DNA of 62,500 nt from Cristatella mucedo (taxonomy: Eukaryota; Bryozoa; Phylactolaemata; Cristatellidae): assembly GCA_009760855.2 (NCBI GenBank), contig WPIO01000027.1, forward strand, positions 2,235,001-2,297,500. Direction: 5' to 3'. Shown here in pieces: positions 11,442 to 20,702 of the stretch. The number at the start of each line of letters is the position of its first letter. Position 1 is the stretch's first letter. A model generated the notes under the pieces. It saw only the letters and a program-made list of their open reading frames with translations. It searched no databases and was not told the origin of the DNA. Position numbers and translations under genes: made by a program.

Positions 11442-11827
11442 AATAATAATAATAATAATAATATTGCACTTGATAAAGCGCCCTCAGAGAACTTAATCTC
11501 TTTCTAGGCGCTTTACATTTGCTGCAAAGTGATACGCAATAGAATAGTAAGTAAAATCATGCTTGAAAAACAAACAAAATGAATAACATGGTTAGGGGTT
11601 ACATGCACTGGGTCAGCATGCAAATGTGGTTAGTGGCAGCATGAACAGTGTCAGCACGCATAAGCACATCGAGGACGAATCACAAGGACCCACTAAATGC
11701 TGTCCTAAATAGGTATGTTTTTAAGTTTCTTTTAAATGTGGTCAGGTCAGGGGATGTTCTGATGCAGGTCGGGAGGGAGTTCCAGGCTGTGGGAGCATAC
11801 GAGCTAAATGCACGGTCTCCAAAGGAC
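11442..11827 (-). mobile_element. LINE 3' end, minus strand
   Basis: Starts at an AAT-repeat tail (11442-11462), then 'cctcagagaacttaatctc' and 'tttctaggcgctttac', the 3' untranslated region, and 'gagttccaggctgtggg' at the end of the coding part. It matches the 20702 copy for nearly 400 bp. Confidence 0.8.
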
Positions 11828-11985
11828 GAATCCCCGCACTGAGTCATGAAGTGCGAGCTCCTCGCCCATAGGCTGTGACGAAGCCGCGCGTCGGGTGCTT
11901 TTCGAGCGACTCCACTTTTTCTCGACGGTGCATTTCCATATATTTATAGAGGGGCTGAGGAGGTTGCTGAATGATGCACCCTCGC

Positions 11986-13019
11986 CGGGCGCAGCTTCGG
12001 GCGCAGCTTCGGGCGCAGCTTCGGGCGCAGCTTCGGGCGCAGCTTCGGGCGCAGCTTCGGGCGCAGCTTCGGGCGCAGCTTCGGGCGCAGCTTCGGGCGC
12101 AGCTTCGGGCGCAGCTTCGGGCGCAGCTTCGGGCGCAGCTTCGGGCGCAGCTTCGGGCGCAGCTTCGGGCGCAGCTTCGGGCGCAGCTTCGGGCGCAGCT
12201 TCGGGCGCAGCTTCGGGCGCAGCTTCGGGCGCAGCTTCGGGCGCAGCTTCGGGCGCAGCTTCGGGCGCAGCTTCGGGCGCAGCTTCGGGGCGCAGCTTCG
12301 GGCGCAGCTTCGGGCGCAGCTTCGGGCGCAGCTTCGGGCGCAGCTTCGGGCGCAGCTTCGGGCGCAGCTTCGGGCGCAGCTTCGGGCGCAGCTTCGGGCG
12401 CAGCTTCGGGCGCAGCTTCGGGCGCAGCTTCGGGCGCAGCTTCGGGCGCAGCTTCGGGCGCAGCTTCGGGCGCAGCTTCGGGCGCAGCTTCGGGCGCAGC
12501 TTCGGGCGCAGCTTCCGGCGCAGCTTCCGGCGCAGCTTCCGGCGCAGCTTCCGGCGCAGCTTCCGGCGCAGCTTCCGGCGCAGCTTCCGGCGCAGCTTCC
12601 GGCGCAGCTTCCGGCGCAGCTTCCGGCGCAGCTTCCGGCGCAGCTTCCGGCGCAGCTTCCGGCGCAGCTTCCGGCGCAGCTTCCGGCGCAGCTTCCGGCG
12701 CAGCTTCGGGCGCAGCTTCGGGCGCAGCTTCGGGCGCAGCTTCGGGCGCAGCTTCGGGCGCGCAGGGCGCAGCTTCGGGCGCAGCTTCGGGCGCAGCTTC
12801 GGGCGCAGCTTCGGGCGCAGCTTCGGGCGCAGCTTCCGGCGCAGCTTCGGGCGCAGCTTCCGGCGCAGCTTCCGGCGCAGCTTCCGGCGCAGCTTCCGGC
12901 GCAGCTTCCGGCGCAGCTTCCGGCGCAGCTTCCGGCGCAGCTTCCGGCGCAGCTTCCGGCGCAGCTTCCGGCGCAGCTTCCGGCGCAGCTTCCGGCGCAG
13001 CTTCCGGCGCAGCTTCCGG
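11986..13019. repeat. 12-bp tandem array, unit GGGCGCAGCTTC
   Basis: About 86 head-to-tail copies. Two unit types form blocks: GGGCGCAGCTTC (about 11986-12510 and 12700-12830) and CGGCGCAGCTTC (about 12511-12699 and 12831-13019, with one G unit interspersed). One unit at about 12286 carries an extra G, and a short rearrangement (gcgcgcag) sits at about 12757-12768. Because the period is a multiple of three, every frame stays open and yields fake proteins over 390 residues long. The 1-bp slip switches the repeated peptide midway, which speaks against coding. Confidence 0.95.
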
Positions 13020-13500
13020 ACGGGCACTCTACCAGGCGCTCGTAAGCAGACCGGGCTGGCTAGAGGGTCGCGCGGCCGAGCACGTTCAGCGCGCGTTTTC
13101 AAGCACTGCAAATTGCCACTGTACTGAGTACTTTTCTGTCCGGGCGTGAGGAAGTCGCACTCGGCGGAGCGCCACCAGCTCACCGGCTCTCCAAACCTAG
13201 GGCGCCGTTTGCTCCGCAGTTAAACACTCGACTGGACGCTCGGCGCGTCGAGTCCGGGAGCGGCCGCGGCGGACGCTGCGTTTCCTGCCAGCGTGTGCGC
13301 TCTAAGCCGCCGCAGCGAAGCGCACTGCACAGACCGCAGCGCGCCGCACGCTGCACGACGATCGCAATAACCGCCGCCGCCTCGGTTGACTGCTTCCAAA
13401 CGCAAAGCAGCGGCTATACGAAGCCCCCTTCACGAAGCGCTCGCGATAACAATCGAACGAGATAGAGCCAGAAGCCTTTTGGCAGCCTTCCGGCGGTCAT
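13020..13500. other. CpG-rich flank of the 12-bp array
   Basis: GC- and CpG-rich with short open frames on both strands and no recognisable product. It may be part of the same CpG-rich domain as the array. Confidence 0.3.
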
Positions 13501-13656
13501 TTCCGTGAGAGGTTGTTTTTCTATCGGAGGGCTGAGGTGGCCTGCCGGGCGTCTTTCCTGAGCTCATGGCTTAAGGATCTGTCCTCAACGGGGGGGGCAG
13601 GAGTTTAAATGGGAACTGCAGAAGCATTCCTAATAAGCTCGCTATCTCGCTAGCCC

Positions 13657-13677
13657 TCTCTCCCACACGCTCTCTCC

Positions 13678-13719
<42 letters not shown>

Positions 13720-13740
13720 TTATTTATATTGCTCTCTCTA
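13657..13740. repeat. (CT)n-(TA)n microsatellite
   Basis: CT-rich from 13657, a TA tract at 13688-13716, then TTTATTTATT and CTCTCT. Confidence 0.85.
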
Positions 13741-15362
13741 GATTATAATGTAGTTCAGTATTGGCTATTTTTGTCGAAAGCCATTACAGTCCCTTACTTG
13801 CAGCTGATACTAAATGCGATCGCTCGGTTGGTCAAACGGCTCAAGAAATGCTATTGCGTGTCATCTTTACTAACAGATCAGCGGCGGCTCGGGGTCAATC
13901 GGCGATTACTAAGGGAAGTTGTATCTTGGCTCAAAAGGCCCGCTAACTGCCTAACTGCTTCGGGTCTAGATGAACTGTTGCAGTCATTTCCGCCACATGC
14001 GTCCTCCGTCCCCCTCAGTAAATGAGAATACGTGTTTCTTTGTTGTTTGGAAACTGGTCGAAACAAAAACTTTGCTCAGATTGTACTATTACGGGGCGCT
14101 CTTCCACAATTCTTGCTACCACGACGACATCCTCTCCCGCTGCCGCCGCTCTTGCAAATCCTTTTCTTTTGGCCGCCTTTCGCTGCTGCTACGACTCAAA
14201 CTACTTCCTTGATTGTCTCCCTGGCTCGGCTGACCCTGCTGGCTCGCATTTCTTTGTTGTGTGATGAGATGAATTCCATGAGTTACCGTAAGCGCTGAAT
14301 GTCACTTAGTATCTCTTAGTAAGCTAGGAAATGCTCTTCAGCAAAATATCCATTTGGTCATCATGGCTAATGGAGCACATGAAGAAGAGACTTCGCAACC
14401 GTCCACACATATATACGCATATAAATGTGAATGCTTGTCGTATGAACTGTATATACAGTATTCTGTAAATACACGGGCATATACAGCTGTCTATACCTGG
14501 CTGTGCCCTTCAAGATCCTAGTTCGATTTCTCCATGTGCTAAAACTGGTCTAGGACCGTTTGGCTACGGAATTATCCGAGTATTTGCCTTTTTTTAAATC
14601 AACCCAGTAACCTGGTTAAAGATCAGTAACTTGGAGTAAGAATGCCCAGTGTCAGCACTTCCGCTCACGTTTGCTCAATCCTTTAAGGAAAGGCCAAATA
14701 ACTGATATCGCCAAAACAAGCTTTGAAAGCCCTTAGATAACTGTTCGCTTTCATGACCTCTATAATGAACGATTGTTCACGCACAAAATATCCACACCAT
14801 ATCAAGAATAGAGAAACCTTGTCTTAAAATCCGGAAGTTTGCTGCTCTGAGCAAACAGGGTCTAGCTAGAAGGAAATAAGCTGCTCGTGGCTTTTTAACT
14901 TGTGAGGACCGAGAATTTTGGCAATCAATTCTAGTGACTTTCGGTTATAACAATCAAGGTGCACCCGCCCTCTTACTACAGGTCTTCATTGGCTGCGGTT
15001 TGGCGGAGGAAGCTTTCAATGGTGAAAGGCGAAGATTTTGTTCTTCATTATGTTCAATCCTTTTTAAAGAGCGGTACGTCGCTGCAGTTTTACAGTTGAG
15101 ATGAGGATAGGCATTTGCTAGGCCCGTTCCTTTGAGCGCGAAATCTGGAGTTTGCCGTTTTGTCGGGCCTACGATCGCAGAGGCTGGCCGGTCACCCTCC
15201 AGGCCATACAGTCTACATTAACGATCAGCTATTGCCCAGAGTGTAGCACAGGTCATCACTTATGGGTGCTCAAATTTTGGGAATTCTATATTTGGCAGCG
15301 ACTTCTCGTAAATGCGTGTTTGCATTCGTGAAGGGTACGAGAATTTGGAAAAGAAATTAAAG
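13741..15362. other. no gene seen
   Basis: No recognisable repeat or coding signal. Open frames are below 100 codons and unsupported. Confidence 0.4.
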
Positions 15363-15482
15363 GCTAGCCGCTTCAGTCGCCTCACTTATTTAGCTGGCAG
15401 AAGAGTTCGAATGGTTATCCCGGCCGCTTGCGGTGAGCAATTAGGGATGGCCCGCAGCAGGACCTCGAATCCCGTACCACCA
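15363..15482 (-). mobile_element. SINE-B, minus strand
   Basis: On the minus strand: 'gggattcgaggtcctgc' (B-box region), 'gggccatccctaattgctc', 'aagcggccgggataacc', 'ctcttctgccagctaaat' and 'gaggcgactgaagcgg'. The order equals that of the SINE-B body and tail. The plus-strand frame at 15312-15740 runs across it and is therefore not a gene. Confidence 0.65.
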
Positions 15483-15620
15483 GAGAGTCGTCGCGTGCGA
15501 CAGTGCCTTGACTCTGTGATATGGCACACAGGAGATATCCGACGATTTCGTCGAAGGACTAGACCTGGAGCATGTCTGAGCCTGCTGACCAAAGAGAGAG
15601 TGAAAAGAGCATGCCGGCAA

Positions 15621-15684
15621 GTTTGTACTGAGGTTACGCCAGCAGGTTTTACTGAGGTTACTCCGGTAGTTAGTACTGAGCAGT
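15621..15684. repeat. 24-bp tandem repeat, about 2.7 copies
   Basis: Units built on 'tactgaggttac' recur at 15626, 15650 and, partially, 15674. Confidence 0.6.
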
Positions 15685-16364
15685 CGACCCAATGGAGATA
15701 CAGGCTTGCAGCGCCTCTTTCGCTTGCGTGCGATCGCTAAGGCGCATTCATCTCGTGGCGGCTCTGCATCGGGAGCTTAGTCTGCCGGTGCACCCGCTTG
15801 GCGAATTCGGCAAGGTGGAACTGTCGGCTCATGCTCACATCAGGTTAAAGTTCATGTACGGTGGCAGAAGGATACCATTACCTCCCGTAAACGTTCTGTA
15901 AAGAGAGAACAAATAGGGAAACTTCAATCCACTGGTGAGCGCGTGCACTAGACTTCGCAAAAGAGTTTAAGTCATTTTTTGTAAGCGAAGCCTCCAATTT
16001 TATTCGGGTGGGACATATAGCTAGAGATATAGCTAGAGTCCGTATAACCAAGTTGTGCGATCGGATTGCATCCAACCACTACATCCATTGGGGGAAGCAA
16101 TACCAAAGCTACATTCGGATGCTATATCGTGGAGGGCATTCACCTAGGCAGCTGCGGGAGGAGATACTCAAAATGACAACCGGCGTGCTTCCTAAATTGG
16201 GGCTTCGCCGCTTTCATTAACCATCGTTTCTCTAATCTTCCTCTCTTCTACACTTGAACCAGCATTTAGGATATGCTCTACTCAAGCTTACTGGTAATTA
16301 CTTTAAACTCGCATCCAGTGGCTCCCCCCCCGTACTGTGACAGAGGCTGCTTGAAAAAGAGTTA

Positions 16365-16398
16365 CGCGAGCTGACGCGAGCTGACGCGAGCTGAAGCG
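16365..16398. repeat. 10-bp tandem repeat (acgcgagctg), three copies
   Basis: Three near-identical copies of acgcgagctg in a row, the last joined to 'aagcg'. Confidence 0.6.
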
Positions 16399-16399
16399 C

Positions 16400-17349
16400 A
16401 AAACCGGACGATGCGACGAGCCAAAAGTACAGGGGCCTCAGTGAGTGCCGCGAGTGCAATGAGATATCTGAAAGGCGATCGGAGATGCTGTGCACTAGCT
16501 CGCAGTCTCAGCACGTCAGCCGTCAGAAGAGTTGAGCATGTTCGGAGCTGCGAACTACCACAGTACGTCATGCCCTTGTGACTTCTACCGAGCAAAGAAA
16601 TTCTGTGTGCCTTTACTCCAACGTAACTAGAGCAAGAAATACACTGGCATCAGGGGCACTGGTCGGAAGAACGGCAGCCGCTTGCACAAGAGCAACCAGT
16701 GCGTGCAGAGCTTAGCAGCTGTCAGCCGCATTGCCCCTATCAACCCATGCCACCACGATTTATGGGTCCGGTCGACTGCAGTCCTACCCCTGTGCCAGCA
16801 TGCAGCCGGCTCATGGCATCTACGGACGCGAGCACGGCTTCGCCACGGGCATTCTTAAATTGTCCTATCCGTAGCTGCACTGGGCCATTATTGCTGGTAA
16901 AGCCAAATTAATTTTCTTAAATAGGCAGTCACACCCGAGACTGACTGATGCTGAGAGCTTCCCTAAGTTTCGAAAGCAGCTAATCCATTCTGTGACTCAC
17001 TAGGGTGGTGCTGCATTCTTCAATGCCAGTGAATGATGGATGGCGTAGGCATTTATTGCGTGGTTTCTGGCCTGGGATCGAGAGGACAGGTAAAGAAAAA
17101 CATAGAGCAGCCTTTGCAGCTGCACCAGCGGCTGCTGCTCAGCCTTGGTCGCATTCACTTGCCAGTGACGGTGCTGTGGGCAAGTTGTGGCCTGCCACAA
17201 ACGACCTTCACCTTCTCTTGTAGCATGCGGCAGCCGTGGTAACATTTAGTATGCTAGCTCTGCAGACGCTCGAGAGAGTTAATCAGTCTCTGGCGTGATA
17301 GCTTATCCACTGTTTGGTTTGGTCAGAGGCCCTGGCTTGTCGCCCCTGG
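16400..17349. other. no gene seen
   Basis: Only short overlapping open frames on both strands; no recognisable repeat. Confidence 0.4.
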
Positions 17350-17457
17350 ATAAAAATCATAATAATAATAACAACAATAAAGCACTTGCATAGCATCCTC
17401 AGAGAACTGAATCTCTTTCTAGGCACTTTACAGATGCTGTATACAAAGCATTACCAA
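17350..17457 (-). mobile_element. LINE 3' tail, minus strand
   Basis: AAT/AAC repeats, then 'cctcagagaactgaatc' and 'tctttctaggcacttta', the reverse of the LINE tail. Confidence 0.75.
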
Positions 17458-17477
17458 CTGATTTGATCTTCGCCAAG

Positions 17478-17640
17478 AAGGTAAGATGCTCGCTCTTCAC
17501 GACCCAGGTCGTGGGTTCGAGTTCAACAGAAGGCAATTCTGTATTGCCCACAGCAAGGTGTGTTGATATCCGTTACGGCTCTTCTGCCATTATACAGATC
17601 ATCTGCTGCTAAATCAGCTAACCTTGCCTGACCCGATGAA
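17478..17640 (+). mobile_element. SINE-B, near full length
   Basis: One of the best copies. Head 'gtaagatgctcgctcttc', a short perfect palindrome around 'gacccaggtcgtgg', B box 'gggttcgagttc' (17514), body 'aggcaattctgtattgccc', 'ctcttctgccattatac', and tail 'gctaaatcagctaacc'. The head is tRNA-like (A box then B box), implying RNA polymerase III transcription. Confidence 0.8.
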
Positions 17641-17974
17641 ATAGTTGTACACTGAATTAATTCTCTCGCTATTTCAGCAGTCATCCACCATTTTCGTAAC
17701 CGGCACTTCGAAGGCACACTATCACTGCATGCTGCACCGTTTCATTGCTCCTCTCTCTGCTCAGATCAAAGCTTCGGGACAAGGAATCCAAACCATGTTA
17801 CTGCTAGCATCTCTATATTATGCTTCCATTAATACATTTATTATAAAACTCCCGTGTCGCAGCAGCATGGACTCGATAACATCGCCGCCTGCTTATACTT
17901 CATATAAGACAGTAGATTTGGCCGATGAGGCCCTGCCGTGACTTTAGCCATTTTTATGCAAAATCCCCTAGTCC
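17641..17974. other. no feature recognised
   Basis: Contains an open frame (17645-17941, +, 98 codons) with no recognisable domain. Confidence 0.3.
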
Positions 17975-18735
17975 CTAGTCATTAGTTCCACAGTCAAGTC
18001 TACCTACTTACTTTCAGCTACATACAATTGCTAAATTTCTTAGGCAAGGATACTATGTCCATTTGGTCCAAGCATTTCTGACATCCGGTCTCTGGTTCCG
18101 AAAGTCACTGGTTGCTGTTCTACCGGCCTGTGATATCAGGCCTTTACAGCTGGTGCAAAACTCTGCAGACGGGCTTGTCTGCTGTGAGTGTCGCAGTCGC
18201 CACTTCCCTCTGACGTGCACTGGCTCCCAGTCAAGCAGCGAATCGACTTCAGGCGTTTGTCCCTTCATTCTCTGGCTCCAGCCAACCAACCTACTGTTTG
18301 ATCTACTCGGCAACCGGGGTAGGCATCGTACCACCACCTTTTCTGAATAAAACCTTAAGCCCAGTACGAACCTCAAATTCCTTGGAGACCGTGCCCTTAC
18401 TTCGTATGCTGTCAAAGCCTGAAAATCACTACCGACTGATGTCATGATATCCCCTGACTTTACATTTAAAAATAAACTAAAATGCATCTGTTTAAGACAA
18501 CATTTAGTAGGTCTCTGTGATTCGTCTTTTGTGTTTTCATGTGCTAACACTGTGCATGCTGCCACCAATCATATTTACATGCTTATCCTGTGCACCTGTA
18601 GCCATGCTGTGCTTGTTGACATTGAGCTTGCTACCACTACCCATTCGAGCATACTTCCTTTGCAGCAGATGTGCCCAGAAAGACACTAAGCTCTCTGAGG
18701 TTGCTATACAAAAGTATTATTATTATTATTCCTAT
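17975..18735 (+). mobile_element. LINE 3' part, decayed
   Basis: From 'cagtcaagtctacctac' through the C-terminal reverse transcriptase region (a broken equivalent of the residues LQLVQNSA, at 18137-18180), the 3' untranslated segment with 'gctaccactacccattcg', and the tail 'ctctctgaggttgctat' plus ATT repeats (18714-18730). Confidence 0.75.
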
Positions 18736-19007
18736 TTATAAACTCACCTGTATCACTCAACTTTCCTTATGACTTGAGGAACTTGTCCTTCCTGTTCTTG
18801 TGTGCTTTGGATGCTTACTTGTGCATCCCTATCAAGTGCCTGTTGATAACCAGGGTTCCTACTAACAAGTGGCCCTGATAGTCTTCTTGTGTGCTTTTGC
18901 ATGCTGGTCTAAGCACGATACTCATTGGTAGTTGCACACTTGTCAAAGCACGATACATCGCATGTTTTTAGCCCTTTGATTATTGTTTCTCTTGCAGGTT
19001 TAAATCG

Positions 19008-19085
19008 CTTGAATAGACATATGAAGAGCTTTTGAAGAGCTACGCAAACGAATCATTGTTATTATTATTATTATTATTATTATCA
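19008..19085 (+). mobile_element. degenerate SINE-A/LINE tail with ATT repeat
   Basis: The motif 'aaatcgcttgaatagaca' resembles the tail start 'aagcgcctgaatagag', and a TTA repeat follows at 19056-19084. The middle has a direct duplication of 'gaagagct'. Confidence 0.35.
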
Positions 19086-19477
19086 TAAGTCTCCTCTTAC
19101 TCTCTAGGAACACTAAATGCCTCCTTTAACTCTCACAGAACCATGAATTTCCTTGCTTTCGTTAAACTGCACCGGTTGAAGCCCTTGGCCAGCGATCCTA
19201 GACTGTCTAACTCAATGCCAACTCGTGTGTAGTGACAATATTCTCTATCAAGTCGCGGACTCGGGAACTTTCTTCGCAGCCTCCCTAAGCTGATACGGTA
19301 CCTCTGTGTGCTACTTACTTCCTTCACTGTCCTCTTCACTCAACCAAATAACTCGGACTTTTTTTTGTTTCGTGAGGTGAAGTCCTTTGGCTACTAAATA
19401 AGTAGGCTTGTGTAATTACGTATGGCAATGGGTACACACGTGCACGCACGCATACACGAATATACAGCTAACAAACA

Positions 19478-19510
19478 CACACACACACACACGCGTTTAC
19501 AAACTCTCTG

Positions 19511-19604
<94 letters not shown>

Positions 19605-19664
19605 TCTCTCTCACTCTCACTCTCTCTCTCTCTCTCTCACTCTCTCTCTCTCACTCTCTCTCTC

Positions 19665-19702
<38 letters not shown>

Positions 19703-19855
19703 TCTCTCACTCTCACTCTCACTCTCACTTTCTCTCACTCTCTCTCTCTCTCACTCTCTCACTCTCTCACTCTCTCTCTCTCTCTCACTTTCACTCTCTC
19801 TCTCTCTCACTCTCTCTCTCGCACTCTCTCTCTCACTCTCTCTCTCACTCTCTCT

Positions 19856-19896
<41 letters not shown>

Positions 19897-19898
19897 TC

Positions 19899-19982
<84 letters not shown>
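19478..19982. repeat. (CA)n and 470-bp (CT)n microsatellite
   Basis: A CA tract (19478-19491) precedes CT repeats at about 19511-19982, the middle part being interrupted by regular CTCTCA units. The three open frames across it encode Ser/Leu runs and are artefacts. Confidence 0.95.
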
Positions 19983-19988
<6 letters not shown>

Positions 19989-20064
19989 GCCTGCTTTTTC
20001 CGCATGGACGTGCTCTCGGTCCGACCAGCGATGACGAGCACTCACCCCGGGGCTGAAACCAGCC

Positions 20065-20096
20065 ACCGACTCGTGCGGGTAGCCGCACGAGTCGGT
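20065..20096. other. perfect 14-bp hairpin with GTAG loop
   Basis: Left arm accgactcgtgcgg (20065-20078), loop gtag (20079-20082), right arm ccgcacgagtcggt (20083-20096). No U-run follows, so it is not a simple terminator. It lies between the CT microsatellite and a LINE tail in DNA I could not otherwise classify. Confidence 0.75.
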
Positions 20097-20254
20097 CTGC
20101 CACGTAATCAGCCTCTACCAGCCCGTGCTGTACGCCATCACAGCATGCCACACACCCAGCACTCCATCACAGCGTGCAGCTATCCTGAGCCGCCTGATAG
20201 CTGCTCTTCCGGAGCGTCTGAGCAGCTTCATGGCGGCGGGCCGTTACCACCAAC

Positions 20255-20512
20255 TCGCATTTATTTATCTCAGCATTTAGTGGGTCCTTGCGATTCGTCT
20301 TTTGTGAGCTCATGTGTGCTGACACTGCAAGCTGCCTCTAACCATATTTACATGCTGACACTATGCATATCACCTCTAACCATGTTATGCTTGTTAACAT
20401 TGAGCGTGCTACCATTAACCATTCGATCGCGCTTCCTTTGCAGCAAATGCAAAGTGCCTAGATAGCGATTTAGTTCTCTAATGGCGTTTTACAGCGGTAT
20501 TATTTTGTTATA
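20255..20512 (+). mobile_element. LINE 3' untranslated region and tail
   Basis: Starts near 'catttagtgggtcc', continues 'gctaccattaaccattcg', 'cagcaaatgcaaagtgcc' and ends 'gttctctaatggcgtttt' with a short ATT remnant. It closely follows the 18480-18735 copy. Confidence 0.75.
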
Positions 20513-20513
20513 A

Positions 20514-20702
20514 CTCGCCGGCGGACCGCCTACGAAGCCGGACCTCAACATCGACAACGGCTCGACGGTAGCTATCGCCGGCGTCATGGTCTCATTCAAC
20601 AACGACGCAGACGCTCTATGCACCGCGGCCCAGGCGAACGTGGACAAATACTCGGGCATCACCCAAGCATTGCTAGCTAGTGGCTACCGGTCGGCCATGG
20701 AA
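20514..20702 (+). pseudogene. coding relic resembling the C-terminal endonuclease of R2/NeSL-type retrotransposons
   Basis: An open 63-codon stretch without a start codon, bounded by a TAA (20511-20513) and a LINE tail. Its composition is coding-like. The translation contains KPDLNIDNG, then VAIAGVMVSFNN, DADALCTAAQA, VDKYSGITQALLASGY. This is the layout of the restriction-like endonuclease of R2/NeSL-group elements: a (K/R)PDL motif, a hydrophobic strand with a catalytic Asp, a PFE-like turn, a helix, then 'KY.PL...L...GY'. The catalytic Asp position seems to be Gly here (AGV instead of VDV), so it would be inactive. It is a fragment only. The similarity is from memory of the family pattern and is not confirmed. 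Confidence 0.45.

Noticed and set aside
11986-13019. CRISPR-like array
   Set aside because: The units are contiguous 12-mers without unique spacers, in an animal genome.
11804-13183. Open frames of 390-460 codons with repeats such as KLRR, GAAS and GRSF
   Set aside because: They are by-products of the 12-bp array; all frames on both strands are open and a 1-bp slip changes the peptide midway.
15312-15740. 142-codon plus-strand frame
   Set aside because: It crosses a minus-strand SINE-B (15363-15482) and a 24-bp tandem repeat; no domain.
20065-20096. Bacterial-type rho-independent terminator
   Set aside because: No T-run follows the stem and the context is animal nuclear DNA.
19408-20465. 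Long frames with Ser-Leu runs (208 and 347 codons)
   Set aside because: They read through the (CT)n microsatellite into a LINE tail; no start context or domain.
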